A DNA stretch of 64,000 nt from Microbacterium sp. zg-Y1090 (GCF_030246945.1 NZ_CP126742.1:2604001-2668000), one strand, 5' to 3'; counted from the first letter of the stretch, positions 1 to 8,425 are shown. Notes: generated by a model not told the origin, from the letters alone. Made by a program: numbers and translations.

Positions 1-509
1 ACCGCCCACGAGTGCGGGTCGGCCTCGCGCAGAGTGTAGATGCTGCGGTGCATGAGGAATTCCTGCAGCTGCGCGACGGATGCCGTCTTGGCCACGTACC
101 TTGCCAGGCTCGGACCGGGCGTGGGTGCCGTGAGGGAGAACAGCAGCCGCGCGACGGCGTCGACGGTGGGCTCGGGCTGCGCCGGCACCGGCACCTCGCG
201 GCGCAGCTGCGCCTCGAACGCGTCCTCCAGCAGCCGACGAGCGGCGAGCAGGCCCAGGTCCCACTCGCGAGCGACCGGAAGATCCGGCAGCGACCCGTAA
301 TGGAGGGAGGAGAGAAGAAACAGCGACAGCTGCACGTCATCGTCGCGGACGACATCGTCGGCGAGGGCGAGGGCTGCGGCGGCCGCCTCGGGGGCGCCGG
401 CCGCGGATGTGGCGTCGTCGGCCAGCAGCTCGAGGATCTCTCGGCTGAGCGGACCGCGTGCCGCGGGCCGGGCGGAGGTGTGCGGCTCAGCGGGGGCGTG
501 AAGGGTCAT
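1..509 (-). CDS. Iron-containing redox enzyme family protein (heme-oxygenase-like fold), C-terminus cut by window edge
   Basis: The minus-strand frame is open from an ATG at 509 to the left edge, giving about 169 residues without a stop. The N-terminus is low complexity (MTLHAPAEPHTSARPAARG). It is followed by a helical region with LSLFLLSSLHYGSL and, near the edge, LQEFLMHRSIYTLREADPHS. The latter resembles the helix entering the di-iron site of the iron-containing redox enzyme family (Haem_oxygenas_2 type), where His/Glu residues bind the metal. The metal ligands cannot be fully checked because the C-terminal half is missing. It is divergent from the MBL-fold gene at 684, with 174 bp between them. 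Substrate unknown. Family call from recognition of the LQEFLMHRS motif; moderate certainty. Confidence 0.65.
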   Translation of the reverse strand, partial: MTLHAPAEPHTSARPAARGPLSREILELLADDATSAAGAPEAAAAALALADDVVRDDDVQLSLFLLSSLHYGSLPDLPVAREWDLGLLAARRLLEDAFEAQLRREVPVPAQPEPTVDAVARLLFSLTAPTPGPSLARYVAKTASVAQLQEFLMHRSIYTLREADPHSWA

Positions 510-575
510 CGTGGTTCCCGTCGGTGCGAGTGGCGACGCCCAGCATCGCAAGAACCGGGCGGCACCCGCATTCGC

Positions 576-604
576 TTGACGCCCCGCCGTCGACTCGCTA
601 TCGC
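576..604 (+). promoter_or_regulatory. Possible sigma-70-type promoter upstream of the MBL gene
   Basis: TTGACG (576-581), a 17-bp spacer and TATCGC (599-604) read toward the MBL-fold gene. A second, leaderless-type -10 (CAGCCT, 672-677) lies exactly 6 bp before the ATG at 684, so the gene could have either start of transcription. Confidence 0.3.
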
Positions 605-683
605 CGCCGCGCGTCGCTAGCACCGCGTCCGGCCCGAGGACAACCCTCTCCCCGCGCGCACCGGCCCCGGCCAGCCTGGGCGC

Positions 684-1421
684 ATGTCGCCGCACACCCC
701 GGTCCGGGCGGAGGTCGCTCCCGGCATCCATCGCCTCAGCCGCGCCCACGTGAACTGCTACCTCATCCACACCGACGACGGACTTCCGGGGATGTGGCGG
801 GACCTGGTCGCGCTGCTCGCCGACCTGGGCGCGACCCCCGGCGACATCGATGCCGTCGTGCTCACCCACGGCCACTTCGACCATGTCGGCATGTCCCGTC
901 GCCTCGCGACCGATCACGGTGTGCGCCACCTCGTGCACGAGCGCGACCGTCGCCTCGCGCGGCATCCCTACCGGTACCGCCATGCCGCCGCTCGCTGGGT
1001 CTACCCGTTCCGCCACCCGCGCGCGATCCCCGTCATCTCCCGCATGGCTGCGGCGGGGGCGCTCGGCATCCGGGGCGTCGACGCGACGGGGACGATCATC
1101 CCGGGCACCCCGCTGGACCTACCCGGCCACCCGGTCCCGGTCTTCACCCCCGGCCACACCGATGGCCATTGCGTGCTGTTCCTTCCGGAGCAAGGGATGC
1201 TGCTGTCGGGAGATGCTCTGGTCACCCTCGATCCGTACACCGGGCGCACCGGCCCCCGGATCGTGGCAAACGCGGCGACGGCCGATCCGGATGCCGCGCT
1301 GGCCTCCCTCGCCGCACTGGCGGAGACCGGCGCCGCCGCCGTGCTCCCCGGTCACGGCGAGGCGTGGGCGGAGGGGGCTGCTGCCGCGGTCGCGCACGCG
1401 CGCCGGGTCGGCGCTTCCTGA
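684..1421 (+). CDS. MBL-fold metallo-hydrolase
   Basis: A 245-residue metallo-beta-lactamase-fold hydrolase. Visible metal ligands are the HxHxDH motif THGHFDH (residues 61-67), His158 in TPGHTDGH, Asp177 in LLSGDAL and His224 in LPGHGE, which form the usual binuclear zinc site. The substrate is unknown; relatives include glyoxalase-II-like and quorum-lactone hydrolases. Oddity: after CYLIHTDDG the chain goes straight into LPGMWRDL. Most relatives have a short strand of the type xTLVDAG between these, so about seven residues seem to be lost in frame. ATG at 684 lies 6 bp after a CAGCCT hexamer, compatible with leaderless expression. No operon partner; the next gene is 97 bp downstream. Confidence 0.85.
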   Translation: MSPHTPVRAEVAPGIHRLSRAHVNCYLIHTDDGLPGMWRDLVALLADLGATPGDIDAVVLTHGHFDHVGMSRRLATDHGVRHLVHERDRRLARHPYRYRHAAARWVYPFRHPRAIPVISRMAAAGALGIRGVDATGTIIPGTPLDLPGHPVPVFTPGHTDGHCVLFLPEQGMLLSGDALVTLDPYTGRTGPRIVANAATADPDAALASLAALAETGAAAVLPGHGEAWAEGAAAAVAHARRVGAS

Positions 1422-1518
1422 CGGCGGTACTCCCGCTCCGCGGCCACGTCAATCCCTTCCCGGACCCCGCGGCGCGTGCCTACGGTCGTGGCATCCATCC
1501 CGATAAAAGGAGGACACG

Positions 1519-1650
1519 ATGACCGAAGAGACCGGACACCCCAGCCAGGCCGAAGGCGACGACCCGGACCGCCCCAGCGACGCCGCGCAGGACGAGGGCG
1601 CCACCGGCCACCCTTCGCAGGCCGAGGGTGAAGACACCGACGACGCCTAG
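1519..1650 (+). CDS. Small acidic protein with duplicated TGHPSQAEG motif
   Basis: A 43-residue ORF with a near-perfect Shine-Dalgarno (AAAGGAGG, about 5 bases before ATG). It is rich in Asp, Glu, Gly and Pro and has no hydrophobic stretch, so it is likely a soluble, disordered cytoplasmic protein. TGHPSQAEG occurs twice (near residues 5-13 and 29-37), so the protein is an internal duplication. Function unknown. The strong ribosome-binding site and the repeated, biased composition argue for a real gene. It lies 97 bp after the MBL gene and converges on the FUSC gene. Confidence 0.7.
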   Translation: MTEETGHPSQAEGDDPDRPSDAAQDEGATGHPSQAEGEDTDDA

Positions 1651-1671
1651 AGCACCCGACGACCCGACCGC

Positions 1672-2778
1672 TCAGCCCGACACCGACTCCGTCGGCCGGC
1701 ACAGCTGCACAATGCGGCTGAGATGACCGGCCACCGCGACGGCGGGATCGGGCTGGGTGGGGTCGGAGGGCGACCGGCCGGCGACGGCGTGCGTGTAGCT
1801 GCCCACGGCGGATGCCGCCGACGTCGCAGCCGCCGCTGCCTCCGGCCCATCGGGCACGTCGGCGAGCAGTCCGCCGCAGGCGCGCAGGGCGGCCGCGAGC
1901 GCGCGGCCCGTGACGGCGTCGGTCCCGATACCCGGGTGCTGGGCAAGCACCTCGGTCACCTCCCGCACGAGCAGCGTCACGCGCTCCAACGTCGCCCATG
2001 CCTGCTCGGCATCCTCGCGCTCGCCGACGCGTCGACGACCGCGCGGGTTCGCCCGGGCGCTTCGGGCCGCTTCCCGCACGCCCTCCGCGACCGACGCCGC
2101 CAGCGAGCCGAGCTCGTCGGCATCACGACCGAGGCGCTCGGGATCCAGCCCGCCGGCGTCCGCCTCGTCGGCGATCCGCTCGAGCTCCCCTGCCAGGCGT
2201 GACCGCAGCTGCGAGAGCTGCGCCCCGGCCTCGCGCAGATACAGCGGTGGCAGCAGCACGTAGTTGGCCACGACCCCGACCAGCACGCCGAACGCGATCG
2301 TGACGATGTACGAGGTCGAGAACTCGTCCGCATGCCGTCCGCCCAGGAGCAGCACGAACAGGCCCGCGATCGCGATCCAGTCGCGCCCGGCCCCGAGTCG
2401 GCGGATGCCGCCCAGCGCGACCCCCGCCCCGATCACGAGGGCGACGGCCACCAGGCCGGGCGCCCCGGCGTACAGGGCGGTCAGCGCGCCGAAGCCGAGC
2501 AGGATGCCGAGGGCGAGTCCCCCGAGGGCTTGCATCCCGGCCCGGGCGGAGTCGGCGACTGTCGGGTACATGCTCACGAGCACACCCATCGGCGCGTAGT
2601 ACGAGTACTCCGCGTCGGCGAACGGGACGTACGGCGCGAGATACCACGCGACCGCGGCGGCGACGGCGGTCTTCGCCGCCAGCAGCAGGCGTGACAGCGC
2701 AACGACCTCGCCGCCTGCGGTGCGCAGCGACGCGACCAGCGCGGGGCGACGAGCGGTTCGTGAGGAGGTGTGCGTCAC
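1672..2778 (-). CDS. FUSC / aromatic acid exporter-like membrane protein
   Basis: About 368 residues. The N-terminal half holds roughly six hydrophobic helices (for example LLLAAKTAVAAAVAWYLAPY, then YYAPMGVLVSMYPTVADSAR, a long segment around GGLALGILLGFGALTALYAG, and YIVTIAFGVLVGVVANYVLL). The C-terminal half is a soluble Ala/Arg/Glu-rich helical domain. This is the half-size architecture of FUSC/ArAE family proteins, proposed to export aromatic acids or related anions through the inner membrane. The chosen start is the GTG at 2778, just downstream of the small gene ending at 2798. Its AGGAGG abuts the GTG, so the true start is uncertain. The frame continues upstream to 2961, but that part overlaps a better-supported gene. 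Confidence 0.7.
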   Translation of the reverse strand: MTHTSSRTARRPALVASLRTAGGEVVALSRLLLAAKTAVAAAVAWYLAPYVPFADAEYSYYAPMGVLVSMYPTVADSARAGMQALGGLALGILLGFGALTALYAGAPGLVAVALVIGAGVALGGIRRLGAGRDWIAIAGLFVLLLGGRHADEFSTSYIVTIAFGVLVGVVANYVLLPPLYLREAGAQLSQLRSRLAGELERIADEADAGGLDPERLGRDADELGSLAASVAEGVREAARSARANPRGRRRVGEREDAEQAWATLERVTLLVREVTEVLAQHPGIGTDAVTGRALAAALRACGGLLADVPDGPEAAAAATSAASAVGSYTHAVAGRSPSDPTQPDPAVAVAGHLSRIVQLCRPTESVSG

Positions 2779-2797
2779 CTCCTGGGCACCCGCCGCC

Positions 2798-2980
2798 TCA
2801 ATCGTCCGCGCCGGCGATGGTCTCGCCGTCGTCGTCGAGCGGCACGGGCCGCTCCTCATCGGGCACCGGAACGGGCAGCCCGGTCTCGGGGTCCACAGGA
2901 CGGTCGTCGTCGATGAAGGGGATGGGGAGTCCGGTGTGCGGGTCGGTGAGACCCTCGCCATCGGGGATGGACAAGCTCAT
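2798..2980 (-). CDS. Small Pro/Asp-rich protein with repeated D-P-x-T-G-L-P
   Basis: A 60-residue ORF starting at ATG 2980 behind AAAGGAG at good spacing. It carries two copies of a DPxTGLPxP motif (DPHTGLPIP, DPETGLPVP), each followed by an acidic and proline-rich stretch. No membrane segment or signal peptide. Function unknown. It ends 20 bp before the FUSC gene and probably shares its transcript. Composition resembles the small protein at 1519-1650 (acidic, internally duplicated), but the sequences are not related by eye. Confidence 0.65.
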   Translation of the reverse strand: MSLSIPDGEGLTDPHTGLPIPFIDDDRPVDPETGLPVPVPDEERPVPLDDDGETIAGADD

Positions 2981-3092
2981 GTCGTGCTCCTTTCCTCCCG
3001 CACAGCATGCGCCCCTGCGGGACCAGACGCATCCGGTTGACTGCAGATCAAGGCCCCGCTATGCAAGCTCAAAGGCTCCGTTCAGGTTGACC

Positions 3093-3108
3093 GTGACAAG
3101 ATCGTTAC
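3093..3108 (+). promoter_or_regulatory. Direct repeat GTGAC-N6-GTTAC upstream of the M23 peptidase
   Basis: GTGAC (3093-3097) and GTTAC (3104-3108) form an 11-bp-period direct repeat about 100 bp before the peptidase start. They overlap a TTGACC (3087-3092) that could be a -35. GTxAC-type direct repeats are bound by the response regulator MtrA in other actinobacteria, which controls peptidoglycan hydrolases; the match here is by resemblance only. The rest of 2981-3207 shows no gene. Confidence 0.25.
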
Positions 3109-3207
3109 TCAACACGCGCCCGCAATCACGCGGAATACCCGAAACCCGACCATGCGCCGACCCGAACGGCGCCGACCCGAGGGCTCCCCCGAGCCCAGAG
3201 GAATCGT

Positions 3208-4161
3208 TTGTCCCAGTCCCACATCTCCTCAGCATCCAACCGCCGCGCTTCTCGTCTCGCCGCAGCGGCACAGCAGGTCCGCACTCGTCGGAATCCGCAG
3301 TGGACGGCACGCACGGTGCTCACGGCGGTACGCGCCCGGATCGCCAGCACCCGCGCCTCGCTCGCAGAGCCTGCCGGCCGTCGCCGCGCACTGCAGGGGA
3401 CGTTCGCGATCACCATCGCCCTCAGCATGGCGACCACGGTTGCTCTTCCCGCGATGGCGCTGGCTCCGCTGAACACGACCATCGCCGCTCAGCCCATCTC
3501 GGCCGGCGCCACCGCGGCGACCGAGAACCTCGCCGCGGCCACAGCCGCCGAGCCGATGGCGACACAGTCGCTGGTCGTGGCATCCGATGAGGAGGACGTG
3601 ACCTTCGAGCGCGCGTCCTACTCCGCCACGACACCGCAGGAGATCGAGGCGGCCGCCGCCGCGAAGGCGGCGGAGGCCGCACGCCAGGCCGAACTCGAGC
3701 GCGCCCGGCTCGCCGCGCAGATCGCGGGCGGCAACCTGGCCTCTGTCTCGTCCGCTCTGCCGGTCGTCGGCGCCAGCGGCGTGACGCGGCCGCTGCCCTT
3801 CTTCAACAACTTCGGCACCCCCTATGCGGGGCACCGCGGCGTGGACTACATGGTCGGCGCCGGCACCCCCATCATGTCGATCGCCGACGGCGTCGTGATC
3901 GAGTCGTCGGAGAGCGGCCCCGGCTGGGGCGTCTACGTCAAGATCGCCCACAACATCAACGGCGTGAGCGTCACGTCGCTGTACGCCCACATGACCTACG
4001 GCACCCGCACGGTGCAGGTCGGCGACCGCGTGTCCGCCGGACAGGTCATCGGTCAGGTCGGCGAGACCGGCCGCGCGTTCGGCGCCCACCTGCACCTCGA
4101 GGTGCAGGTCAACAACAGCTACGTCAACGGCGAGAGCTGGCTGCTGGCCAACGGCGTCTGA
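3208..4161 (+). CDS. Secreted/membrane-anchored M23 family metallopeptidase
   Basis: 317 residues. A basic N-terminus (1-62) is followed by a hydrophobic segment (about 64-86) acting as signal or anchor, then an Ala-rich and coiled region (about 145-175), then the LytM/M23 domain (about 195-310). The zinc ligands are His209 and Asp213 (GHRGVDY) and His296 in HLHLE; His261 (LYAHM) and His294 complete the catalytic set. The domain is therefore predicted to cut peptide cross-links in peptidoglycan outside the membrane. The start is TTG at 3208, preceded by AGAGGAA at normal spacing; no ATG or GTG fits the leader. Monocistronic. A palindromic element lies directly downstream. Confidence 0.9.
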   Translation: MSQSHISSASNRRASRLAAAAQQVRTRRNPQWTARTVLTAVRARIASTRASLAEPAGRRRALQGTFAITIALSMATTVALPAMALAPLNTTIAAQPISAGATAATENLAAATAAEPMATQSLVVASDEEDVTFERASYSATTPQEIEAAAAAKAAEAARQAELERARLAAQIAGGNLASVSSALPVVGASGVTRPLPFFNNFGTPYAGHRGVDYMVGAGTPIMSIADGVVIESSESGPGWGVYVKIAHNINGVSVTSLYAHMTYGTRTVQVGDRVSAGQVIGQVGETGRAFGAHLHLEVQVNNSYVNGESWLLANGV

Positions 4162-4183
4162 CCCGCCCTCACCGCACCGAGCG

Positions 4184-4254
4184 GTGAGACGACATCTGGC
4201 GGCCGAGACGATGGGTACCACCCACGGTCTCGGCCGCCAGTTGCAGTTTCAGCG
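4184..4254. repeat. Dispersed hairpin element, copy 1 (between convergent genes)
   Basis: The left arm GGCGGCCGAGAC (4198-4209) pairs with GTCTCGGCCGCC (4227-4238) around a GGGTaccACCC centre. The left flank begins with GTGAGACGAC; the matching right flank is degraded in this copy. The same element, with intact outer arms, is at 8494-8562. It lies between the M23 gene and the convergent ABC permease gene, so it may act as a two-way terminator. Confidence 0.75.
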
Positions 4255-4322
4255 TGCGCCGGCGCGTGCGGGACGGCGCGCGGCCGCGGCGCGGCGAGAG
4301 GCGGCGGCGCGGCGAGCGGCGG

Positions 4323-5357
4323 TCAGGCGATGCGGGTGCCGCGCGGCAGGGCGCGGGCGGGCGTGCGGGTGCGGCGGTACGCCCACGCCATGAGCGCGCC
4401 GGCCAGCACCACCTGCACGCCGAGCCCGACGAACCAGCTCGGCACCGTACCCTCGACCATGTCCCGCCCGCTCGTCTGCTCATCTCCCACCGCCGGGGCG
4501 CACTCGTCGTACGTGCGTTCCAGCTCGGGCGGCTGCTGGATCGAGCGCACCGCGAGCTTGAGGGCGCCGAAGAGGTCGGGCGGCCAGCCGTTGCGGTCGT
4601 ACTGCAACGGGATCGCATCGGCGAGGACGACGAACGGGTTGGCCGCCAGCAGCCACCACACGGTGTCGGGCCGGGGGATCTCGTAGGTGGTCGTCTCCCA
4701 GTCGTCGCTGCAGGTCACCCCGGTGTCGGTGTAGTCCACCACCACGCGATAGGAGGAGACCACCTCGCTGCGCACGCTGAACGACACCAGCGCCACGGCG
4801 ATGGGCGTTCCGATGACCAGCGCGGCCACCACGAGATAGGTGGTGGCCACGGAGAAGAGCGGTCGGGCGAGGATGCCGCTGAGCGCTGTGCCGATGGCGG
4901 CGACGACGCCGATCTCGATCACCAGGATGAGAAGCGACACGAGCACCGTCACGGGGTTCACCCCGCCCGCGAGCGTGGCGATCACGAGGAAGGGCACCGC
5001 GACGACGGCGAACGCCAGCCCGGTCGCCCAGGCGGCGAGGAACCGGCCGACGAGGATCTCGCCGGTCGTGGCGAGCGTCACCTGCACCGGGGCGAGGGTG
5101 GCGGCATCCCGGTCGCCGTTGATGGAGTTGCCGCTGAGGGTCGGTGAGACCAGCAGCGTCAGCAGCAGGGTGACCAGCACCACGGTCGAGTAGACGCCGG
5201 CACCCCGGTCGCCGCTGCCGCTCCACGCGAGGAAGGACAGCGCGGTCACGCCGATCAGCAGCAGGGCGAACACCCCCAGCAGCACATACCAGGCGACCGA
5301 GCGCATGCGCTGGATGAGCTCGAGACGCACGAGCGTCCGGATGCGTCTGACGTTCAT
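4323..5357 (-). CDS. ABC transporter permease (ABC-2 type)
   Basis: A 344-residue integral membrane protein. It has an N-terminal helix (WYVLLGVFALLLIGVTALSF), a cluster of helices in the first 200 residues (VVLVTLLLTLLVSPTLSG, FAVVAVPFLVIATLAGG, VLVSLLILVIEIGVVAAIG, TYLVVAALVIGTPIAVALV), a long extracytoplasmic loop with two Cys, and a final helix near 310-330. This is the usual plan of ABC-2 export permeases. Its ATG overlaps the stop of the ATPase gene (ATGA at 5354-5357), so the two are translationally coupled and form one exporter. The cargo is not evident. Confidence 0.85.
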   Translation of the reverse strand: MNVRRIRTLVRLELIQRMRSVAWYVLLGVFALLLIGVTALSFLAWSGSGDRGAGVYSTVVLVTLLLTLLVSPTLSGNSINGDRDAATLAPVQVTLATTGEILVGRFLAAWATGLAFAVVAVPFLVIATLAGGVNPVTVLVSLLILVIEIGVVAAIGTALSGILARPLFSVATTYLVVAALVIGTPIAVALVSFSVRSEVVSSYRVVVDYTDTGVTCSDDWETTTYEIPRPDTVWWLLAANPFVVLADAIPLQYDRNGWPPDLFGALKLAVRSIQQPPELERTYDECAPAVGDEQTSGRDMVEGTVPSWFVGLGVQVVLAGALMAWAYRRTRTPARALPRGTRIA

Positions 5358-6304
5358 GCCGCTCCTCCCGGGGTTCCCGGCTGCTCACGCAGATCCAGGA
5401 AGGTGTGCTCGAGCATCCCCGTGGCGGCGGAGAACTCCGCTACGGGGAGCCCTGCCGCGACCAGTGCGGCGAGCCCGCGCGCGGCATCCGCGTCGGAAGC
5501 GAATCCGACCAGCACATCACGTCGATCGGTCGGGAGGATGCCGGCGTCGAGCCCCAGCGCGGTGGCCACCGGCAGCACAGCGGCGATGCCGTCGCGGTCG
5601 GCCAGGCGCACCCGCCAGGTGCGCGTCCGCGAAGCGGCGGCGGCCACCCGGTCGGCGGTCACCGTCTCGCCGGCGACGAGGAACACCGCGTCGTCGATGA
5701 CCTCCTCGAGCTCGGAGAGCACGTGGCTGGAGATCAGCACGGTGCGCCCCTCGGCGGCGAAGCGGCGCAGCAGCACGCGCAGGTCGATGCGGGCCTGGGG
5801 GTCGAGTCCCGATGCGGGCTCGTCCAGCAGCAGCACGTGAGGGTCGTGCACGAGAGCGCGGGCGAGCCCCAGCTTCTGCTTCTGCCCGCGCGACAGCACG
5901 CGTGCGGGGGCATCGGCGAGGTCCTCGAGCCCGAGCTCGCGCAGCAGCTCCGCCGCACGCGCCTTCGCCTGCGCCCGCGGCAGGTCGTACAGCTCACCGG
6001 TGACCGCGATCGTCTCCCGGGCGGTGAGCGCCGGCCATGCCCCGAGGGCGTCCGGCATCCACCCGAGCAGGCGCCGGGCCGCGGCCGGATCGGAGATGGG
6101 ATCGACGCCGCCGATGCGCACCTCGCCCGCGTCGGGGGCGAGAAGCGAGGCCAGCATCAGCATGAGGGTCGTCTTGCCGGAGCCGTTGGGCCCGACCAGG
6201 CCCGTCACCGCCCCAGCCCGCGCCTGCAGCGTCACGTCACGCACCGCGTGCACGTCGCCGAACGATCGGCGCACGCCGCGCGCCGTGATTCCCGGGTTGG
6301 TCAC
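5354..6304 (-). CDS. ABC transporter ATP-binding protein
   Basis: 316 residues from GTG 6304. Walker A is GPNGSGKTT (about 38-46), the signature LSRGQKQ (about 137-143) and Walker B VLLLDEP (about 157-163). The C-terminal extension of about 90 residues is typical of exporter ATPases paired with ABC-2 permeases. The start is supported by a -10-like TAGGGT (6312-6317) exactly 7 bp before GTG, with no Shine-Dalgarno, which suggests a leaderless internal promoter. That hexamer overlaps the stop codon of the upstream glycerophosphodiesterase gene. It is coupled to the permease gene by a 4-bp overlap. Confidence 0.9.
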   Translation of the reverse strand: MTNPGITARGVRRSFGDVHAVRDVTLQARAGAVTGLVGPNGSGKTTLMLMLASLLAPDAGEVRIGGVDPISDPAAARRLLGWMPDALGAWPALTARETIAVTGELYDLPRAQAKARAAELLRELGLEDLADAPARVLSRGQKQKLGLARALVHDPHVLLLDEPASGLDPQARIDLRVLLRRFAAEGRTVLISSHVLSELEEVIDDAVFLVAGETVTADRVAAAASRTRTWRVRLADRDGIAAVLPVATALGLDAGILPTDRRDVLVGFASDADAARGLAALVAAGLPVAEFSAATGMLEHTFLDLREQPGTPGGAA

Positions 6305-6314
6305 AAGGCCGACC

Positions 6315-7349
6315 CTAGTGGAGCGGCCGTTGCGCCCCGTCATCGCGCAGCGCCGACACGCCCAGGTCGGGGTGGTCCACGAACACCCCGTCGACGCCGG
6401 CATCCACCAGCTCGCGCCACTCCGCCTCGTAGTCACCCCACGCGGCCTTGCCCCCCGGCCCGCGGTGACGCCGGGCGAGGAAGGCGTTCTCGGGTCGGGC
6501 CGTCCACGTGAACACCGTGAGCCCGCGGCTTCGCGCGTCGGCGACGAGCGTGGGAGCCCCGGGCGGGCGATCGCGCCGGTCGGGGTCGAGGATCATCCGC
6601 TTGTCGACGCTGATGCCGTCGACCTCGCCCCTCAGCCCCTCCAAACCCGCGGATGAGGACAGGTCCCGATAGGTGGGCGCAGCACGCCCCGACGCCACGA
6701 CCAGATCGAAAGGGCTCCCCGTCGCCTCAAACAACAGCACGTACCGCGCGCGGATGCCGGTGGCGCGCAGCTGCGCGAGGGCAGTGGGCTCGAAGGACTC
6801 CACGATCAGCGGCAGCCGGCCCTCCGCCCACCCCGCCGCCTGCAGCTCGCCGGCGATGAGCTCGGCCAGGTCCCACCCGAGCGCCGACATGTAAGTGGCG
6901 TGCTTCACTTCGAGCACCACGCCGATCTCGCGCCCCTGATCCTCGGATGCCGCACGCACGAGGTCCAGCACGTCGCGCAGGGTCAGCACCGGCTGGGTGT
7001 CATCGAAGCTCGCGCTGGCCGGGCGCAGCGCCGGCAGACGCTCGCGGCAGCGCAGGCCTGTCAGCTCCTCGGCGGTGAAGTCCTCGGCGAACCAGCCGGT
7101 CAGCCTCTCACCGTCCACGCTCTTCGTGGTGCGTCGCGCGGCATACTCCGGGCGGTCGGCGACGTCGGTGGTGCCGCCGATCTCGTTCTCGTGCCGCACG
7201 ATGAGCACGCCGTCGCGGCTGACCACGACGTCGGGCTCGACGGCATCCACCCCGAGTTCCAGGGCCAGCGCATAGGAGGACCGGCTGTGCTCGGGGCGGT
7301 AGCCGGGCGCACCGCGGTGGCCGATGACGAGCGGGCGGGGACGGGGCAC
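6315..7349 (-). CDS. Glycerophosphodiester phosphodiesterase
   Basis: 344 residues, GDPD TIM-barrel family. The N-terminal catalytic motif is GHRGAPGYRPEHS (about 10-22). EPDVVVSRDGVLIVRHE (about 38-54) supplies the Glu/Asp metal ligands and the second catalytic His, and VVLEVKH follows mid-domain. The enzyme hydrolyses glycerophosphodiesters to glycerol-3-phosphate and an alcohol. No signal peptide is seen, so it is probably cytoplasmic. The GTG at 7349 lies 6 bp after TAGCCT (7356-7361), a leaderless-type start. It stops 10 bp before the ABC ATPase gene and may be read through into it. Confidence 0.9.
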   Translation of the reverse strand: MPRPRPLVIGHRGAPGYRPEHSRSSYALALELGVDAVEPDVVVSRDGVLIVRHENEIGGTTDVADRPEYAARRTTKSVDGERLTGWFAEDFTAEELTGLRCRERLPALRPASASFDDTQPVLTLRDVLDLVRAASEDQGREIGVVLEVKHATYMSALGWDLAELIAGELQAAGWAEGRLPLIVESFEPTALAQLRATGIRARYVLLFEATGSPFDLVVASGRAAPTYRDLSSSAGLEGLRGEVDGISVDKRMILDPDRRDRPPGAPTLVADARSRGLTVFTWTARPENAFLARRHRGPGGKAAWGDYEAEWRELVDAGVDGVFVDHPDLGVSALRDDGAQRPLH

Positions 7350-7510
7350 CCGCTCAGGCTACGCGCGGGGCGCCGCTCACAGCCCGGGCATCCGACGTTC
7401 CATGCTCGCTCTCAGCGATATGCAAGACCACCCCACGGGCGTGTCGGATACTGTGGAGACACACAGCACGGCGCTGTGTCACCTATCCCGACTTTGGAGT
7501 GTGAGAGCAC

Positions 7511-8413
7511 GTGGCCCTCAACAACCCCGCATTCGCCAACCCGGCGTTCCAGGAGCAGCGTCCCGGTCTGACGCCGCCCGCCGCTCCGGGCGCCGCTACC
7601 TCGTACGCCGCCGCCCAGCACCAGGGCGTCGACGTCGCCGCCCAGGCTCAGATGGAGGGCATGTACGCCGCTCCGTCCGCCGGGGCCGTCGAAACCGATC
7701 GCATGACCGTCGAGGACACCGTCGTCAAGACGGTCGGCCTCTTCGGCATCCTCGTCGCCGCCGCCGTCGTCGGCTGGATGTGGACCCTGTCGCCGCTGCC
7801 CAACAGCGCCCCGACGATGATGCCGTGGATCATCGGCGCGCTCGGCGGCTTCGTGCTGGCGATGGTCGTCATCTTCACGTCGCGCAAGAAGATCCGCCCC
7901 GGCCTGATCTTCGCCTACGCGGCCTTCGAGGGCCTGTTCGTCGGTGGCATCTCGGCGTACTTCGAGTTCGTCTTCCCCGGCATCGTCATGCAGGCGACCC
8001 TCGCCACCCTCGCGGTGGTCGGCGTCACGCTGGCCCTCTTCGCCAGCGGCAAGGTGCGCGCGTCGAAGAAGGCCACCAAGATCTTCATGATCGCGATGAT
8101 CGGCTACCTCATCTTCTCGCTGCTGAACGTCGTGCTCATGCTCACGAACGTCATCCCCGAGGACATGATGTTCGGCGCGCGCAGCATGCCGAGCCCGCTC
8201 TTCGGCATTCCGTGGGGCGTCCTCCTCGGTGTGGTCGTGGTCATCCTGGCCGCGTACTCGCTGGTGCTCGACTTCGACCAGGTGCAGCAGGGCGTGCGCA
8301 ACGGCGCTCCCCGCCAGTTCGCCTGGATGGGTGCCTTCGGCATCATGGTCACCGTCGTGTGGCTGTACGTCGAGATCCTGCGGATGCTCGCCATCCTGCG
8401 CGGCAACGACTGA
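7511..8413 (+). CDS. Bax inhibitor-1/YccA family membrane protein
   Basis: 300 residues. A soluble Ala/Pro-rich N-terminus of about 70 residues is followed by seven hydrophobic segments, ending with the conserved acidic helix SLVLDFDQVQQGVRNGAPRQ and a final WLYVEILRMLA. The LDFD pair belongs to the pH-sensing Asp pair of the BsYetJ/TMBIM calcium-leak family. Expected role: a calcium or proton-responsive membrane channel; the substrate in bacteria is not settled. GTG start at 7511 with only a weak GGAG upstream. It is followed by a clear intrinsic terminator. Confidence 0.9.
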   Translation: MALNNPAFANPAFQEQRPGLTPPAAPGAATSYAAAQHQGVDVAAQAQMEGMYAAPSAGAVETDRMTVEDTVVKTVGLFGILVAAAVVGWMWTLSPLPNSAPTMMPWIIGALGGFVLAMVVIFTSRKKIRPGLIFAYAAFEGLFVGGISAYFEFVFPGIVMQATLATLAVVGVTLALFASGKVRASKKATKIFMIAMIGYLIFSLLNVVLMLTNVIPEDMMFGARSMPSPLFGIPWGVLLGVVVVILAAYSLVLDFDQVQQGVRNGAPRQFAWMGAFGIMVTVVWLYVEILRMLAILRGND

Positions 8414-8425
8414 CACCTCGCATCA

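Noticed and set aside
2981..3207. A c-di-AMP (ydaO-type) riboswitch before the M23 peptidase gene
   Set aside because: Such riboswitches often precede actinobacterial cell-wall hydrolases, so I looked for the conserved paired elements; they are not visible in this 227-bp leader.
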